DNA of 64,000 nucleotides, taken from assembly GCA_031291295.1 (NCBI GenBank), contig JARLJI010000184.1, positions 1 to 64,000 of the forward strand. The letters are read 5' to 3'. Below are positions 39,148 to 46,907 of this stretch, one piece after another. The notes under the pieces are model-generated. The model saw nothing but the letters and a program-made list of their open reading frames with translations, ran no database searches and had not been told where the DNA came from. Every line of letters begins with the position of its first letter. Position 1 is the first letter of the stretch. A program made the position numbers and the translations under genes. The stretch is from Rhodoferax sp. GTDB lineage: Bacteria; Pseudomonadota; Gammaproteobacteria; Burkholderiales; Burkholderiaceae_C.

Positions 39148-40669
39148 GCGGAGCCGCTTCGGCATCCGCGCGCGGTTGCTGACCCTGCTGCTGCCTTGCC
39201 TGCTGGCGCTGCTCGTGCTCGACAGCTGGAACGACTACCGCGCGCAGCACGATCTGATGCAGGACGCCTACGACCAGGCCATGCTGGAGCCGGTCAGCGC
39301 ACTGGAGCACAGCATCGCGCTGGCCGCCGACGGTTCCATCCGTGTGCAGGCGCCCTTCGATGTGCAGGCCATGTTCGACGTGACGCGCCCGCAGCACAAG
39401 TTCCTGCACGTCGGGCTGACCGCGCTGCCGGATAAACCAGGCCAGAGTGCGCAGCCCGCCAGTGAGGTCACGCTGATCGGCGTGGCCGACCTGCCGCCGC
39501 CGCCAGCGGGCGCAGGCGCCGACAACCCGTTCGCCTGGTACGACGCGCACTACCAGGGCTATCCGGTACGCATGGTGGCGCTGCGCCGCACGGTGCTCGA
39601 TGGGCATGCACAGCCCTACCAGGTCCTGATTCAGGCGGCCGAGGGCACGGGGCCGCGCGTGCAGGCGCAGGCCGACCTGCTGCGCGAGGAACTGCTGCAG
39701 GGCGCCCGCATGGTGGCGGTGGTGCTGCTGCTGGTGTGGCTGGGCGTGAGCTGGTCCTTGCGGCCGCTGGAGCGCCTGCGCAAATCGGTGCAGGCGAGCC
39801 CGCCAGACGACTTGATGCCGCTTGACGCGCGCGACGTGCCGCACGAAGTGGTGCCGCTGGTCGACGCCGTCAACCACCACATGGCCCGGCGCCAGCAGAT
39901 GCTGGCCGGGCAGTCCCGTTTTCTGGCCGACGCGTCGCACCAGTTGCGCACCCCGCTGGCCATCATGTTGACGCAGGCCGGTTATGCCCTGCGCGAGCCC
40001 GATGCCACGCGCATGCGCGAAACCCTGCACGCCATCGTCACGCAGCTCACGCGCAGCCGGCGCCTGTGCGAGCAGTTGCTGGCGCTGGCGCAGGCCAGCC
40101 AGGTGGCGGACAAGCCTTCGTCCCCGCCTGTCGTCGACCTGAACCGCGTGGCACGCGAGGTTGTGCTGCAGTACCTGCCGCTCGCGCGCGAGAAGAACCA
40201 GGATCTTGGCTGGATCGACGCACGCGGCGAGGCCTCGGCGAGCGACGACGCCGACGCGCCGGCGGCGCCGGTCGCACCTGTTGCAGCCCGCGACATGGAA
40301 TTGCACGAAGCACTTTCCAACCTGGTGCACAACGCGATTCGCTACACCCCGGCGGGCGGGCGCATTACCGTCTCGGTCCAGATCGGGGGCGGCCAGGTCT
40401 GCGCCGAGGTGTCCGACAGCGGCCCCGGCATCGCACCCTGCCGCCGCGACAGCGTGTTCGAGCGCTTTGCGCAAGCGGCCAGCGCAGACGGGAGCGTACA
40501 TCCGGCCCCGGGCGCAGGCCTGGGCTTGTCCATCGCCCGCGCCTACGCCAGGCGCAACGGCGGCGACATCGAACTGGCCGATGGCGACGCACCGGCAGGC
40601 GGCGCGCCGGGACTGCGGGCCCGGCTGCGTTTGCCACTGGCACACGATTCTTCCGCACAGCCGGCATAG
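39131..40669 (+). CDS. Sensor histidine kinase (TctE-like)
   Basis: A 512-residue inner-membrane kinase. TM1 (about 14–32) is followed by a periplasmic sensor of about 150 residues, then TM2 (about 195–213) and a HAMP-like linker. The dimerisation domain has H270 in FLADASHQLRTPLAIM. The ATPase domain has the N box NLVHNAIRYTP, G1 DSGPGIAP and G2 GAGLGLSIARAYARRNGG. ATG 39131 overlaps the regulator gene. A short Ala/Pro/Asp-rich insertion (about 376–395) precedes the N box. The partner is the OmpR regulator; the likely signal is a tricarboxylate. Confidence 0.92.
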   Translation: MLPFRERSRFGIRARLLTLLLPCLLALLVLDSWNDYRAQHDLMQDAYDQAMLEPVSALEHSIALAADGSIRVQAPFDVQAMFDVTRPQHKFLHVGLTALPDKPGQSAQPASEVTLIGVADLPPPPAGAGADNPFAWYDAHYQGYPVRMVALRRTVLDGHAQPYQVLIQAAEGTGPRVQAQADLLREELLQGARMVAVVLLLVWLGVSWSLRPLERLRKSVQASPPDDLMPLDARDVPHEVVPLVDAVNHHMARRQQMLAGQSRFLADASHQLRTPLAIMLTQAGYALREPDATRMRETLHAIVTQLTRSRRLCEQLLALAQASQVADKPSSPPVVDLNRVAREVVLQYLPLAREKNQDLGWIDARGEASASDDADAPAAPVAPVAARDMELHEALSNLVHNAIRYTPAGGRITVSVQIGGGQVCAEVSDSGPGIAPCRRDSVFERFAQAASADGSVHPAPGAGLGLSIARAYARRNGGDIELADGDAPAGGAPGLRARLRLPLAHDSSAQPA

Positions 40670-40814
40670 CATCGCGCGGCCGGCATCGCGCGGCCCCTTT
40701 CGTATTCGTAATTACACGTATTTTGAGGCGCGGCAAGCCGAACGAAAGGAGATTGGAAGCTTCGATTCCTAGACTTCACCGTAAACCAACCAAGCAGTCT
40801 GGCGGTCCATGTTC

Positions 40815-40847
40815 ACGTGGGTCCCGGCTCGACCGGGAATACCACGT
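40815..40847 (+). promoter_or_regulatory. Stem-loop abutting a ribosome site upstream of tctB
   Basis: ACGTGG (40815–40820) pairs with CCACGT (42–47 of the same line), and TCCCGG (40822–40827) with CCGGGA (40833–40838), leaving a 5-nt loop. The 3' arm runs into TAGGAGA (40847–40853), the ribosome site of a 20-codon frame that overlaps tctB. It could control translation of the tctBA message. Confidence 0.5.
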
Positions 40848-40854
40848 AGGAGAC

Positions 40855-40917
40855 ATGATGAAATACCCCTGTAACGCCGGGCCGCGCCCGCAAGACGGGT
40901 CGGGAGAGGCTCGATGA
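40855..40917 (+). CDS. Small 20-codon frame coupled to tctB (leader peptide or tctC remnant)
   Basis: Starting at two adjacent ATGs (40855 and 40858), this frame encodes MMKYPCNAGPRPQDGSGEAR and ends with a TGA overlapping the tctB start (ATGA at 40914–40917). A strong ribosome site, TAGGAGA, precedes it. It may be a translated leader coupling ribosomes onto tctB, or what is left after loss of tctC, which normally stands at this position. No similarity to known proteins can be claimed at this length. Confidence 0.4.
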   Translation: MMKYPCNAGPRPQDGSGEAR

Positions 40918-41393
40918 GCGCTCCCTCCCAATCCAAAAAAGACTACTACGGCGGCGCGCTGATGGTCATCGTCGGTGTGGCTGCCGCGTACGCCGCCACC
41001 GGCTATCACCTGGGCACGCTGGCCCGCATGGGACCCGGCTTCTTCCCGTGCGCCGTTGGCGTGCTGCTGGCCCTGGTCGGTGTGGCGATTGCGGTGTCGG
41101 CCCGCACCGACGACGGGCCGCCGGCCACCACCGGGCACGGGTACAGCCAGGGCATGCCGGACCTGCGCGGCTGCAGTTGCATCATCGCCGGCATCCTGGC
41201 GTTTTTGCTGCTGGGCGAATACGCCGGCCTGTTGCCCGCCACCTTCGCCATCGTGTTCATTTCGGCGCTGGGTGACCGCGGCAACACGGTCAAACAGGCA
41301 GCGCTGCTGGCCTTGGCCATGTGCGTGATCGCAGGTGTCGTGTTTTGGTGGGCGCTGCAGATGCAGATGCCGCTGTTCCGTTTTGGAGGCTGA
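40914..41393 (+). CDS. tctB: Tripartite tricarboxylate transporter small membrane subunit TctB
   Basis: A 159-residue inner-membrane protein with four helices (about 12–30, 42–60, 86–105 and 118–150). Family blocks are KKDYYGGALMVIVGVAAAYAA and GTLARMGPGFFPCAVGVLLALVG. TctB works with the large subunit TctA and a periplasmic binding protein to import citrate or related acids using the ion gradient. GGGAGAGG precedes ATG 40914. No tctC gene is present on either side; in Comamonadaceae many unlinked TctC (Bug) proteins exist that could serve. Confidence 0.9.
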   Translation: MSAPSQSKKDYYGGALMVIVGVAAAYAATGYHLGTLARMGPGFFPCAVGVLLALVGVAIAVSARTDDGPPATTGHGYSQGMPDLRGCSCIIAGILAFLLLGEYAGLLPATFAIVFISALGDRGNTVKQAALLALAMCVIAGVVFWWALQMQMPLFRFGG

Positions 41394-41398
41394 CCTTC

Positions 41399-42967
41399 AT
41401 GATCTCCCAAGCTCTGCATGACCTCTGGTTCGGTTTCGGCGTCGCGTTCGAAGGCCACAACCTGATGTGGTCGTTCTTCGGCGTGCTGGTGGGCAACCTC
41501 ATCGGCGTGATGCCCGGCATGGGCGCGCTGTCGGCGATGTCCATGCTGCTGCCGCTGACCTACGTGCTGCACCCCGTGCCCGCCATCATGATGCTGGCCG
41601 GTATTTTTTACGGCTCGATGTACGGCGGCGCCATCGGCGCCATCCTGCTGAACCTGCCCTCGCATGCGGCGCATGCCGTGACCTGCCTGGACGGCTACCC
41701 GATGACCCGCGCCGGCAAAGGCGGCACCGCGCTAGGCATCGCCATGATCTCGTCGTTTTTTGCAGCGACCGTCGGCATCCTCATCATGATTTTTGCCTCG
41801 CCGCTGCTGGTCGCCATCTCGTTCAAGTTCGGCCCCACCGAGCTGTTCTCGATCATGCTGCTGGGCCTGCTGGCCGGCGCCACCATGTCGCGCGGTTCGC
41901 CGCTCAAGGGCGTGGCCATGACACTGTTCGGGCTCTTGTGCGGCGCGGTCGGCACCGACGTGAACAGTGGCTCGTTCCGCTTCAGCTTCGGCATTCCCCA
42001 GCTCAGCGACGGGCTGGAGCTGGTGGCCATCGCGCTGGGGGTGTTCGGCGTGGCCGACTTCCTGCTCAGCGTGAACCGCATGCCGGTGATCAAAGCCACC
42101 GCCACGCTGCGCATGCGCGACATGCGCCCCAGCATGGCGGAATTGAAAGAGGCGTTCTGGCCCATGGTGCGCGGCACCGGCGTCGGCGCGCTGTTCGGCG
42201 CCATGCCGGGCACCGGCCCCACCATCACGTCCTTCATTGCCTATGCGCTGGAGCACAAGATCTCCAAGACGCCCGAGAAGTTCGGCACCGGCATGATCGC
42301 GGGCGTGGCCGCCCCCGAGGCGTCGACCCACTCCAAGACCCAGGTCGACTTCATCCCGACGCTGAGCCTGGGCATTCCCGGCGACGTGGTGATGGCGCTG
42401 ATCCTGGGCGCGCTGCTGATCCAGGGCATTCAGCCCGGGCCGCAACTCATCGGCGAACATCCGGACATCTTCTGGGGCCTGATCGCCAGCTTCTGGATCG
42501 GCAACGTGCTGCTGATGGTGCTCAACGTGCCGCTGATCGGTGTCTGGGTCAAGCTGCTGCAGGTGCCCTACCGCTACCTTTTCCCCTCGGCCATGTTCTT
42601 CATCGTCATTGGGGTCTTCACCACGCAAAACGACCTGTTCCAGACCTGGGAGGTGCTGGCCTTCGGCGTCATCGGTGCGGTGCTCATGGCGCTCGATTTC
42701 CCCATGGCGCCGATCCTGCTGGGGGTCGTGCTCGGCCCCATGATGGAAGAGAATTTCCGCCGGGCGCTGCTGCTCTCGCGCGGCGACATGTCGGTGTTCG
42801 TCACCCGGCCCATCAGCGCGGGTTTCATGGCGGTGTGCGCCCTGGTGGTGCTCGGTGTCACGTGGTCCGCCTGGCGGGCCCAGCAGCGCAAACGGGGCGC
42901 GAAAGCCGCCGCGGCGCTGGATGTGGCGCTGGGCCTGCCCACACTGGAGCTGCGCAGCGACGACTGA
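41399..42967 (+). CDS. tctA: Tripartite tricarboxylate transporter large membrane subunit TctA
   Basis: A 522-residue polytopic membrane protein with about 11–12 helices in two inverted halves. Conserved loops are GVMPGMGALSAMSMLLPLTY (about 37–56) and GAMPGTGPTITSFIAYALE (about 265–283), followed by GVAAPEAS and IPTLSLGIPGD. The second loop region (STHSKTQVDFIPTL) departs from the more usual AANNAAAGGALIPLL form, which may reflect a different substrate. It starts 5 nt after tctB. The Lys/Arg-rich C-terminal tail is cytosolic. Confidence 0.92.
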   Translation: MISQALHDLWFGFGVAFEGHNLMWSFFGVLVGNLIGVMPGMGALSAMSMLLPLTYVLHPVPAIMMLAGIFYGSMYGGAIGAILLNLPSHAAHAVTCLDGYPMTRAGKGGTALGIAMISSFFAATVGILIMIFASPLLVAISFKFGPTELFSIMLLGLLAGATMSRGSPLKGVAMTLFGLLCGAVGTDVNSGSFRFSFGIPQLSDGLELVAIALGVFGVADFLLSVNRMPVIKATATLRMRDMRPSMAELKEAFWPMVRGTGVGALFGAMPGTGPTITSFIAYALEHKISKTPEKFGTGMIAGVAAPEASTHSKTQVDFIPTLSLGIPGDVVMALILGALLIQGIQPGPQLIGEHPDIFWGLIASFWIGNVLLMVLNVPLIGVWVKLLQVPYRYLFPSAMFFIVIGVFTTQNDLFQTWEVLAFGVIGAVLMALDFPMAPILLGVVLGPMMEENFRRALLLSRGDMSVFVTRPISAGFMAVCALVVLGVTWSAWRAQQRKRGAKAAAALDVALGLPTLELRSDD

Positions 42968-43037
42968 GACGGGCGATCGGGGGCGGCGGATCAGCGTATA
43001 TTCACACGCCATACCTTGGCTTGGGAGACCCCTTCAA

Positions 43038-43484
43038 ATGAACCGCCGCAATCTCGTTCAATCCGCTGCTCTGGCCCTGGCCGCGGGCGCTACATTTTTA
43101 ATAGCTGCCAATGCACAGGGGACAGGGGCTACAGGTCAAAAGCACCACAAGATCGTGGTTCAGGTGAGCGACAACGATCCGGTCAAATGGAACCTGGCGC
43201 TGAACAACGCGAAGAACCTGCAGGACGATGTGGGCGCCGCCAATGTGGACGTGGAAATCGTCGCCTACGGCCCGGGCATCGATATGCTCAAGCTCGATGC
43301 ACCGGTGAGCAACCGCGTGGGCGACGCCGCCCGGGGCGGCGTGAAGGTGCTGGCCTGCCAGAACACCATGCGGGGCCAGAAGCTGACCAAAGAAGACATG
43401 AGCCCTGCTGTCGGCTACGTACCCTCCGGTGCCGCCGAAATCATGATCAAGCAGGGCGAAGGCTGGGCTTACCTGCGGCCTTAA
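43038..43484 (+). CDS. Exported DsrE/DsrF-like protein
   Basis: A 148-residue protein with signal MNRRNLVQSAALALAAGATFLIAANA (Tat-like, RR at 3–4; likely cleavage after ANA). The mature part has a DsrE-like alpha/beta fold: KIVVQVSDNDPVKWNLALNNAKNLQ, VDVEIVAYGPGIDML and a single central Cys in VKVLACQNTMRGQKLT. Related proteins occur in sulfur relay and as periplasmic small proteins, but the role here is unknown. Residues about 18–33 are encoded by a dispersed repeat copy. It converges with livF with only 5 nt between stops. Confidence 0.8.
   Translation: MNRRNLVQSAALALAAGATFLIAANAQGTGATGQKHHKIVVQVSDNDPVKWNLALNNAKNLQDDVGAANVDVEIVAYGPGIDMLKLDAPVSNRVGDAARGGVKVLACQNTMRGQKLTKEDMSPAVGYVPSGAAEIMIKQGEGWAYLRP
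43089..43136 (+). repeat. Dispersed repeat copy encoding a signal-peptide cleavage region
   Basis: GCTAC-ATTTTTA-ATAGCTGCCAATGC…GGGGCTACAGG matches the 19180–19233 copy in all blocks and spacing. It lies within the DsrE-like gene, in frame, covering the end of the hydrophobic signal and the first mature residues (about 18–33). Confidence 0.72.
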
Positions 43485-43489
43485 GCCAG

Positions 43490-44212
43490 TCACTCCATCG
43501 CATCCCATTTCTCCGCGCTGGCGCCGGCGAGCGCGCGAACCCGCGCTTCGTCCTTGGCAAACTCGGTTGCCGAGCCGGCGTAGGCAATGCGGCCATCGTC
43601 AAGCACATAGGCCCGATCAGCGATCTCGACCGCCGCACGCACGTTTTGCTCAATGAGCAACACGGACATGCCTTCCTTGCAGGTGGAGACGATGACCCTG
43701 AAGACGTCCTGGACGATCAACGGCGCCAAACCCTGGGAGGGCTCGTCCAGAAGCAATAGTCTGGGGTTCAACAGCAGGGCACGGGCAATCGCCAGCATTT
43801 CCTGCTCGCCGCCCGACAACTGGCTTCCCTTGTTGTTCTTGCGTTCGGCCAGACGGGGAAACAACTCGTAGACGCGCGCTATGGTCCAGGGTCCGGGTCG
43901 ATCCATCGGAACCTTCAGGTTTTCGTCCACCGTGAGGTTGCCGAAAATGCGTCGCCCCTCCGGGACAAACCCGACACCCAGCGCCGCAATTCGATGCGGT
44001 GGCCACTGGGTGGTGGTCTGGCCGAACATGCGGATTGCTCCTTGCCGTGCCGGCGCGAGACCCATCAGGCTGCGCAGCGTTGTCGACTTTCCGGCGCCGT
44101 TGCGGCCCAGCAGGGTGACCAGTTCGCCCTCCTCCACATGGAGATCGACGCCCTCGAGAATATGGCTCTTGCCGTAATAAGTGTGCAGCCCTTCAACTTC
44201 AAGCACATTCAT
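43490..44212 (-). CDS. livF: Branched-chain amino acid-type ABC transporter ATP-binding protein LivF
   Basis: A 240-residue ATPase. Walker A GRNGAGKST, signature LSGGEQEMLAIARALL, and Walker B LLLLDEPSQGLAPLIV are all intact. The ending and the short loops are those of LivF. It is the last gene of livK-livH-livM-livG-livF, and its start overlaps the livG stop by 4 nt. It powers import of branched-chain amino acids or similar compounds such as amides or urea; the substrate is set by LivK. Confidence 0.93.
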   Translation of the reverse strand: MNVLEVEGLHTYYGKSHILEGVDLHVEEGELVTLLGRNGAGKSTTLRSLMGLAPARQGAIRMFGQTTTQWPPHRIAALGVGFVPEGRRIFGNLTVDENLKVPMDRPGPWTIARVYELFPRLAERKNNKGSQLSGGEQEMLAIARALLLNPRLLLLDEPSQGLAPLIVQDVFRVIVSTCKEGMSVLLIEQNVRAAVEIADRAYVLDDGRIAYAGSATEFAKDEARVRALAGASAEKWDAME

Positions 44213-44958
44213 GCGGCTTTCCCCAAGTAGGCGGCCTGGACCTTCTCGCTGGCGGCAATCTCATCGGGAGTTCCCTCCGCCAGCACTGCGCCTTCGGCCA
44301 GCACCATGATGCGGTCGGCCAGGTGAAAAATCACGCGCATGTCGTGCTCGATCAAAACAATCGTGAGCTTCTGCGACTGGTGCAGCTTGCGGATCAGCCG
44401 GGTGATGTTGTAGGTTTCCTGATCCCCCATGCCGGCCGTCGGCTCATCGAGCAGCAGCAATCTCGGCTTGAGGGCCAGGGACATCATGATTTCCGTGGAA
44501 CGCTGGTCGCCATGCGACAGCTCGCCCACGAATCGATCCGCCTTGTCGCTCAAGCCGCCCAACTCGGCCAGTTCCGCGACGCGCTCCTGGACCCGCGCGT
44601 CCAGGCTTTTCCCCAGCCAGGGCCGCAGCCGCAGTCCGAGCGCAATCTCGACCGGAATGCGCAGGTTTTCATGCACCGTCAGTTCCGGAAAAATCTCGGT
44701 GATCTGGAATGTCCGCGCCATGCCCAGCGCCACGCGTTTGTGCGGGGCCAGCGCTGTGATGTCCCGGCCGTCGAACAGGATGTGCCCCGAAGTCGGGGCG
44801 AAGAAGCCGCTGATCAGGTTGAAGAAGGTGGTCTTGCCGGCCCCGTTGGGACCAATGACCGCACGCAACTCGCCTGGCTCAACATCAAGAGAAACGCCAT
44901 TGACGGCAATCAGGCTGCCAAAGTGCTGCGAAACATTTTGCACCTGCAACAGACTCAT
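44209..44958 (-). CDS. livG: Branched-chain amino acid-type ABC transporter ATP-binding protein LivG
   Basis: A 249-residue ATPase. ATG 44958 (MSLLQVQNVSQHFG) overlaps the livM stop as ATGA and removes the longer in-frame upstream extension. Walker A is GPNGAGKTTFFNLISGFF. The signature is modified to ELSHGDQRSTEIMMSLAL (LSHGDQR rather than LSGGQQR), a form common in this LivG subgroup. Walker B is LLLLDEPTAGM. The C-terminal IAASEKVQAAYLG is typical of LivG. Confidence 0.93.
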   Translation of the reverse strand: MSLLQVQNVSQHFGSLIAVNGVSLDVEPGELRAVIGPNGAGKTTFFNLISGFFAPTSGHILFDGRDITALAPHKRVALGMARTFQITEIFPELTVHENLRIPVEIALGLRLRPWLGKSLDARVQERVAELAELGGLSDKADRFVGELSHGDQRSTEIMMSLALKPRLLLLDEPTAGMGDQETYNITRLIRKLHQSQKLTIVLIEHDMRVIFHLADRIMVLAEGAVLAEGTPDEIAASEKVQAAYLGKAA

Positions 44959-45905
44959 GAGGCAGACTTTCTGCGGAAGATGCCGAGGACACCGCGCGGA
45001 AAAAACAGCACGACCAGCACGAAAAACAGGCCGATGAAGGACATCCAGTTCTCGGTATGGCTGGAAACATAGTCCTGCAGCACGACGAAGATGGCCGCGC
45101 CAACCAGCGGCCCCCAAAAAGAGCGCATGCCGCCGAGCACCGCCATGATCACGAAGTTGCCGGAGAGGGTCCAATGGAGCGCACGCGGATCGGTAAAGTT
45201 ATTCAGGAGCGCGTACAGCGTGCCCGCCAGGCTCGCAAAAAAGCACGAGATGACGAAGGCAATCCAGATGTGCTGCTCGACCGGAATCCCGAGGAAGCGC
45301 GCCCTGCGCTCATTTTCCCGGATCGCCAGCAGCGTGCGCCCGAAGGGGGAGCGCAACAGTAGCGCCATAACCGCGGCGGAGACGGCGAAGATCACCAGTA
45401 CCAGGTAATAGAAAGCCTTGTCGTTGCCAAGAATGTCTATGTGGGAAAAGCCCAGATCAAGCGGAAGTCGCTTCCACCCGGTCAGACCATCGTCGCCACC
45501 CGTCACCGCATTCCATCGAAACGCGATGAAGTAGAACACCTGCCCAAACGCGATCGTCACCATGGCGAAATAAACCCCGCGCAATTTGACGATCAGGGCA
45601 CCGAGGACGGCGCCCGCAAGGGTGCCGACCAGAACGCCCACCAGAATCCCGACGGGCGTGCTCGGAACCAGATACCGGATGGTTATGCCGGCGCCATACG
45701 CCCCGAGCCCGAAATATGCAGCGTGGCCAAACGACAGCACGCCAGTGAAGCCCAGCAGGAAGTTGAGCGCCATGGCCGCCAGGCCGAGCACCAGCACGCG
45801 GGTGGCGAGTTCCGTATAGCCACCAATGGCGCTCATCCAATACGGCATGGTCAACAAGACAATCCAGAGTATCGCGTTGGATGCGTATTTGCTGGTGTTA
45901 CTCAT
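44955..45905 (-). CDS. livM: Branched-chain amino acid-type ABC transporter permease LivM
   Basis: A 316-residue permease with about 8–9 helices. The family block AALNFLLGFTGVLSFGHAAYFGLGAYG is seen in two parts near residues 45–70, and GTLYALLNNFTDP follows later. It forms the channel with LivH. It overlaps livG and livH by 4 nt at each end, so livHMGF are one translationally coupled unit. Confidence 0.93.
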   Translation of the reverse strand: MSNTSKYASNAILWIVLLTMPYWMSAIGGYTELATRVLVLGLAAMALNFLLGFTGVLSFGHAAYFGLGAYGAGITIRYLVPSTPVGILVGVLVGTLAGAVLGALIVKLRGVYFAMVTIAFGQVFYFIAFRWNAVTGGDDGLTGWKRLPLDLGFSHIDILGNDKAFYYLVLVIFAVSAAVMALLLRSPFGRTLLAIRENERRARFLGIPVEQHIWIAFVISCFFASLAGTLYALLNNFTDPRALHWTLSGNFVIMAVLGGMRSFWGPLVGAAIFVVLQDYVSSHTENWMSFIGLFFVLVVLFFPRGVLGIFRRKSAS

Positions 45906-46771
45906 TGGGTTCTCCCCTCTTCACCGAGCAAGCCGCGTGGCCTGACCAGCAGCACGACAGCCATCAGGATGTACATGATGGCCTCGGAAGCCGACGGGAT
46001 GAACATGGTGGCCAGGCCCGATGCAACGCCGATCAGCAAGCCCCCCAGCAGTGTGCCGGGCAGGCTGCCGAGTCCGCCCACGATGATGGCGACAAAGCTG
46101 GGCATGATGAGCGAGGTGCCTATGGTTGGCTGCAGTCCGAGCATGCCAGCCGCCAGCACCCCGGCGAGGCCCGCGAGATAGATGCCAAGACCGAAATTGA
46201 GATTGCGCAGGATGCGCACATTGACACCGAGTACCGAGACGGTTTCCAGGTCGAGCGTGCCGGCGCGGATGCGCATGCCGAGCCGGGTTCGGTTCAGGAT
46301 AAAGAATAGACCCGCGACCGCTACTGCGACCAGAACGACCATGAACAACCGGTACCCGGTCAAGAAGAAAAATTCAGTACTCAGCGGTATATTGAGCCAG
46401 CCGGGGATCGGAAAAGGCAGGCTCTGCGCGCCCCAGATATAGCGGGTGCCATCCTCAAAAATGTAGGCGAGGCCGAAAGTCAGCAACAAGCTGTACAGTG
46501 GGTCGCGCCCATAGAGGCGGCGGATCAGGAAGCGCTCCACCACCAAGCCCAGCAGCGCCGTCAACAGAGGCGCCAGTACCAACGCACCCCAAAAGCCGAC
46601 ATAGGGTATCAGCGTGAAGGCGATATAGGCGCCAATGGCCAGAAATCCGCCGTGCGCGAAATTGATCACACCGCTCAGATTCAGGATCAACGACAGGCCA
46701 AGCGCCATCAGTGCGTAAAAAGCGCCAACGATAAGCCCGTTGAACACGTTGAACAGAAGTAACTGCGTCAT
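45902..46771 (-). CDS. livH: Branched-chain amino acid-type ABC transporter permease LivH
   Basis: A 289-residue permease with about 8 helices. The N-terminal block NGLIVGAFYALMALGLSLI with GVINFAHGGFLAIGAYIAF is the LivH signature, and GGLGSLPGTLLGGLLIGV occurs near the C-terminus. It pairs with LivM. A 136-nt gap containing a long inverted repeat separates it from livK. Confidence 0.93.
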   Translation of the reverse strand: MTQLLLFNVFNGLIVGAFYALMALGLSLILNLSGVINFAHGGFLAIGAYIAFTLIPYVGFWGALVLAPLLTALLGLVVERFLIRRLYGRDPLYSLLLTFGLAYIFEDGTRYIWGAQSLPFPIPGWLNIPLSTEFFFLTGYRLFMVVLVAVAVAGLFFILNRTRLGMRIRAGTLDLETVSVLGVNVRILRNLNFGLGIYLAGLAGVLAAGMLGLQPTIGTSLIMPSFVAIIVGGLGSLPGTLLGGLLIGVASGLATMFIPSASEAIMYILMAVVLLVRPRGLLGEEGRTQ

Positions 46772-46817
46772 TCAGTGTGCCGCCTTTTGAATCAATGGTC
46801 GTGCGCAACCTATTCTG

Positions 46818-46888
46818 CACACGCGAAGCCGCCACGCCAGGTTGGCCCCCGTCATGGATTTGTCGAAAGACCAAGGCTTCGCGGTGTG
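46818..46888 (-). promoter_or_regulatory. Long inverted repeat between livK and livH
   Basis: CACA-CGCGAAGCC (46818–46830) pairs with GGCTTCGCG-GTGTG (46875–46888): 9 uninterrupted pairs plus 4 after a bulge, with a ~44-nt loop. In the transcript it would lie after the binding-protein gene and before the permease genes. Such structures often let the periplasmic protein be made in excess. Confidence 0.5.
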
Positions 46889-46907
46889 CGATGTCCGCAA
46901 TATCGGT

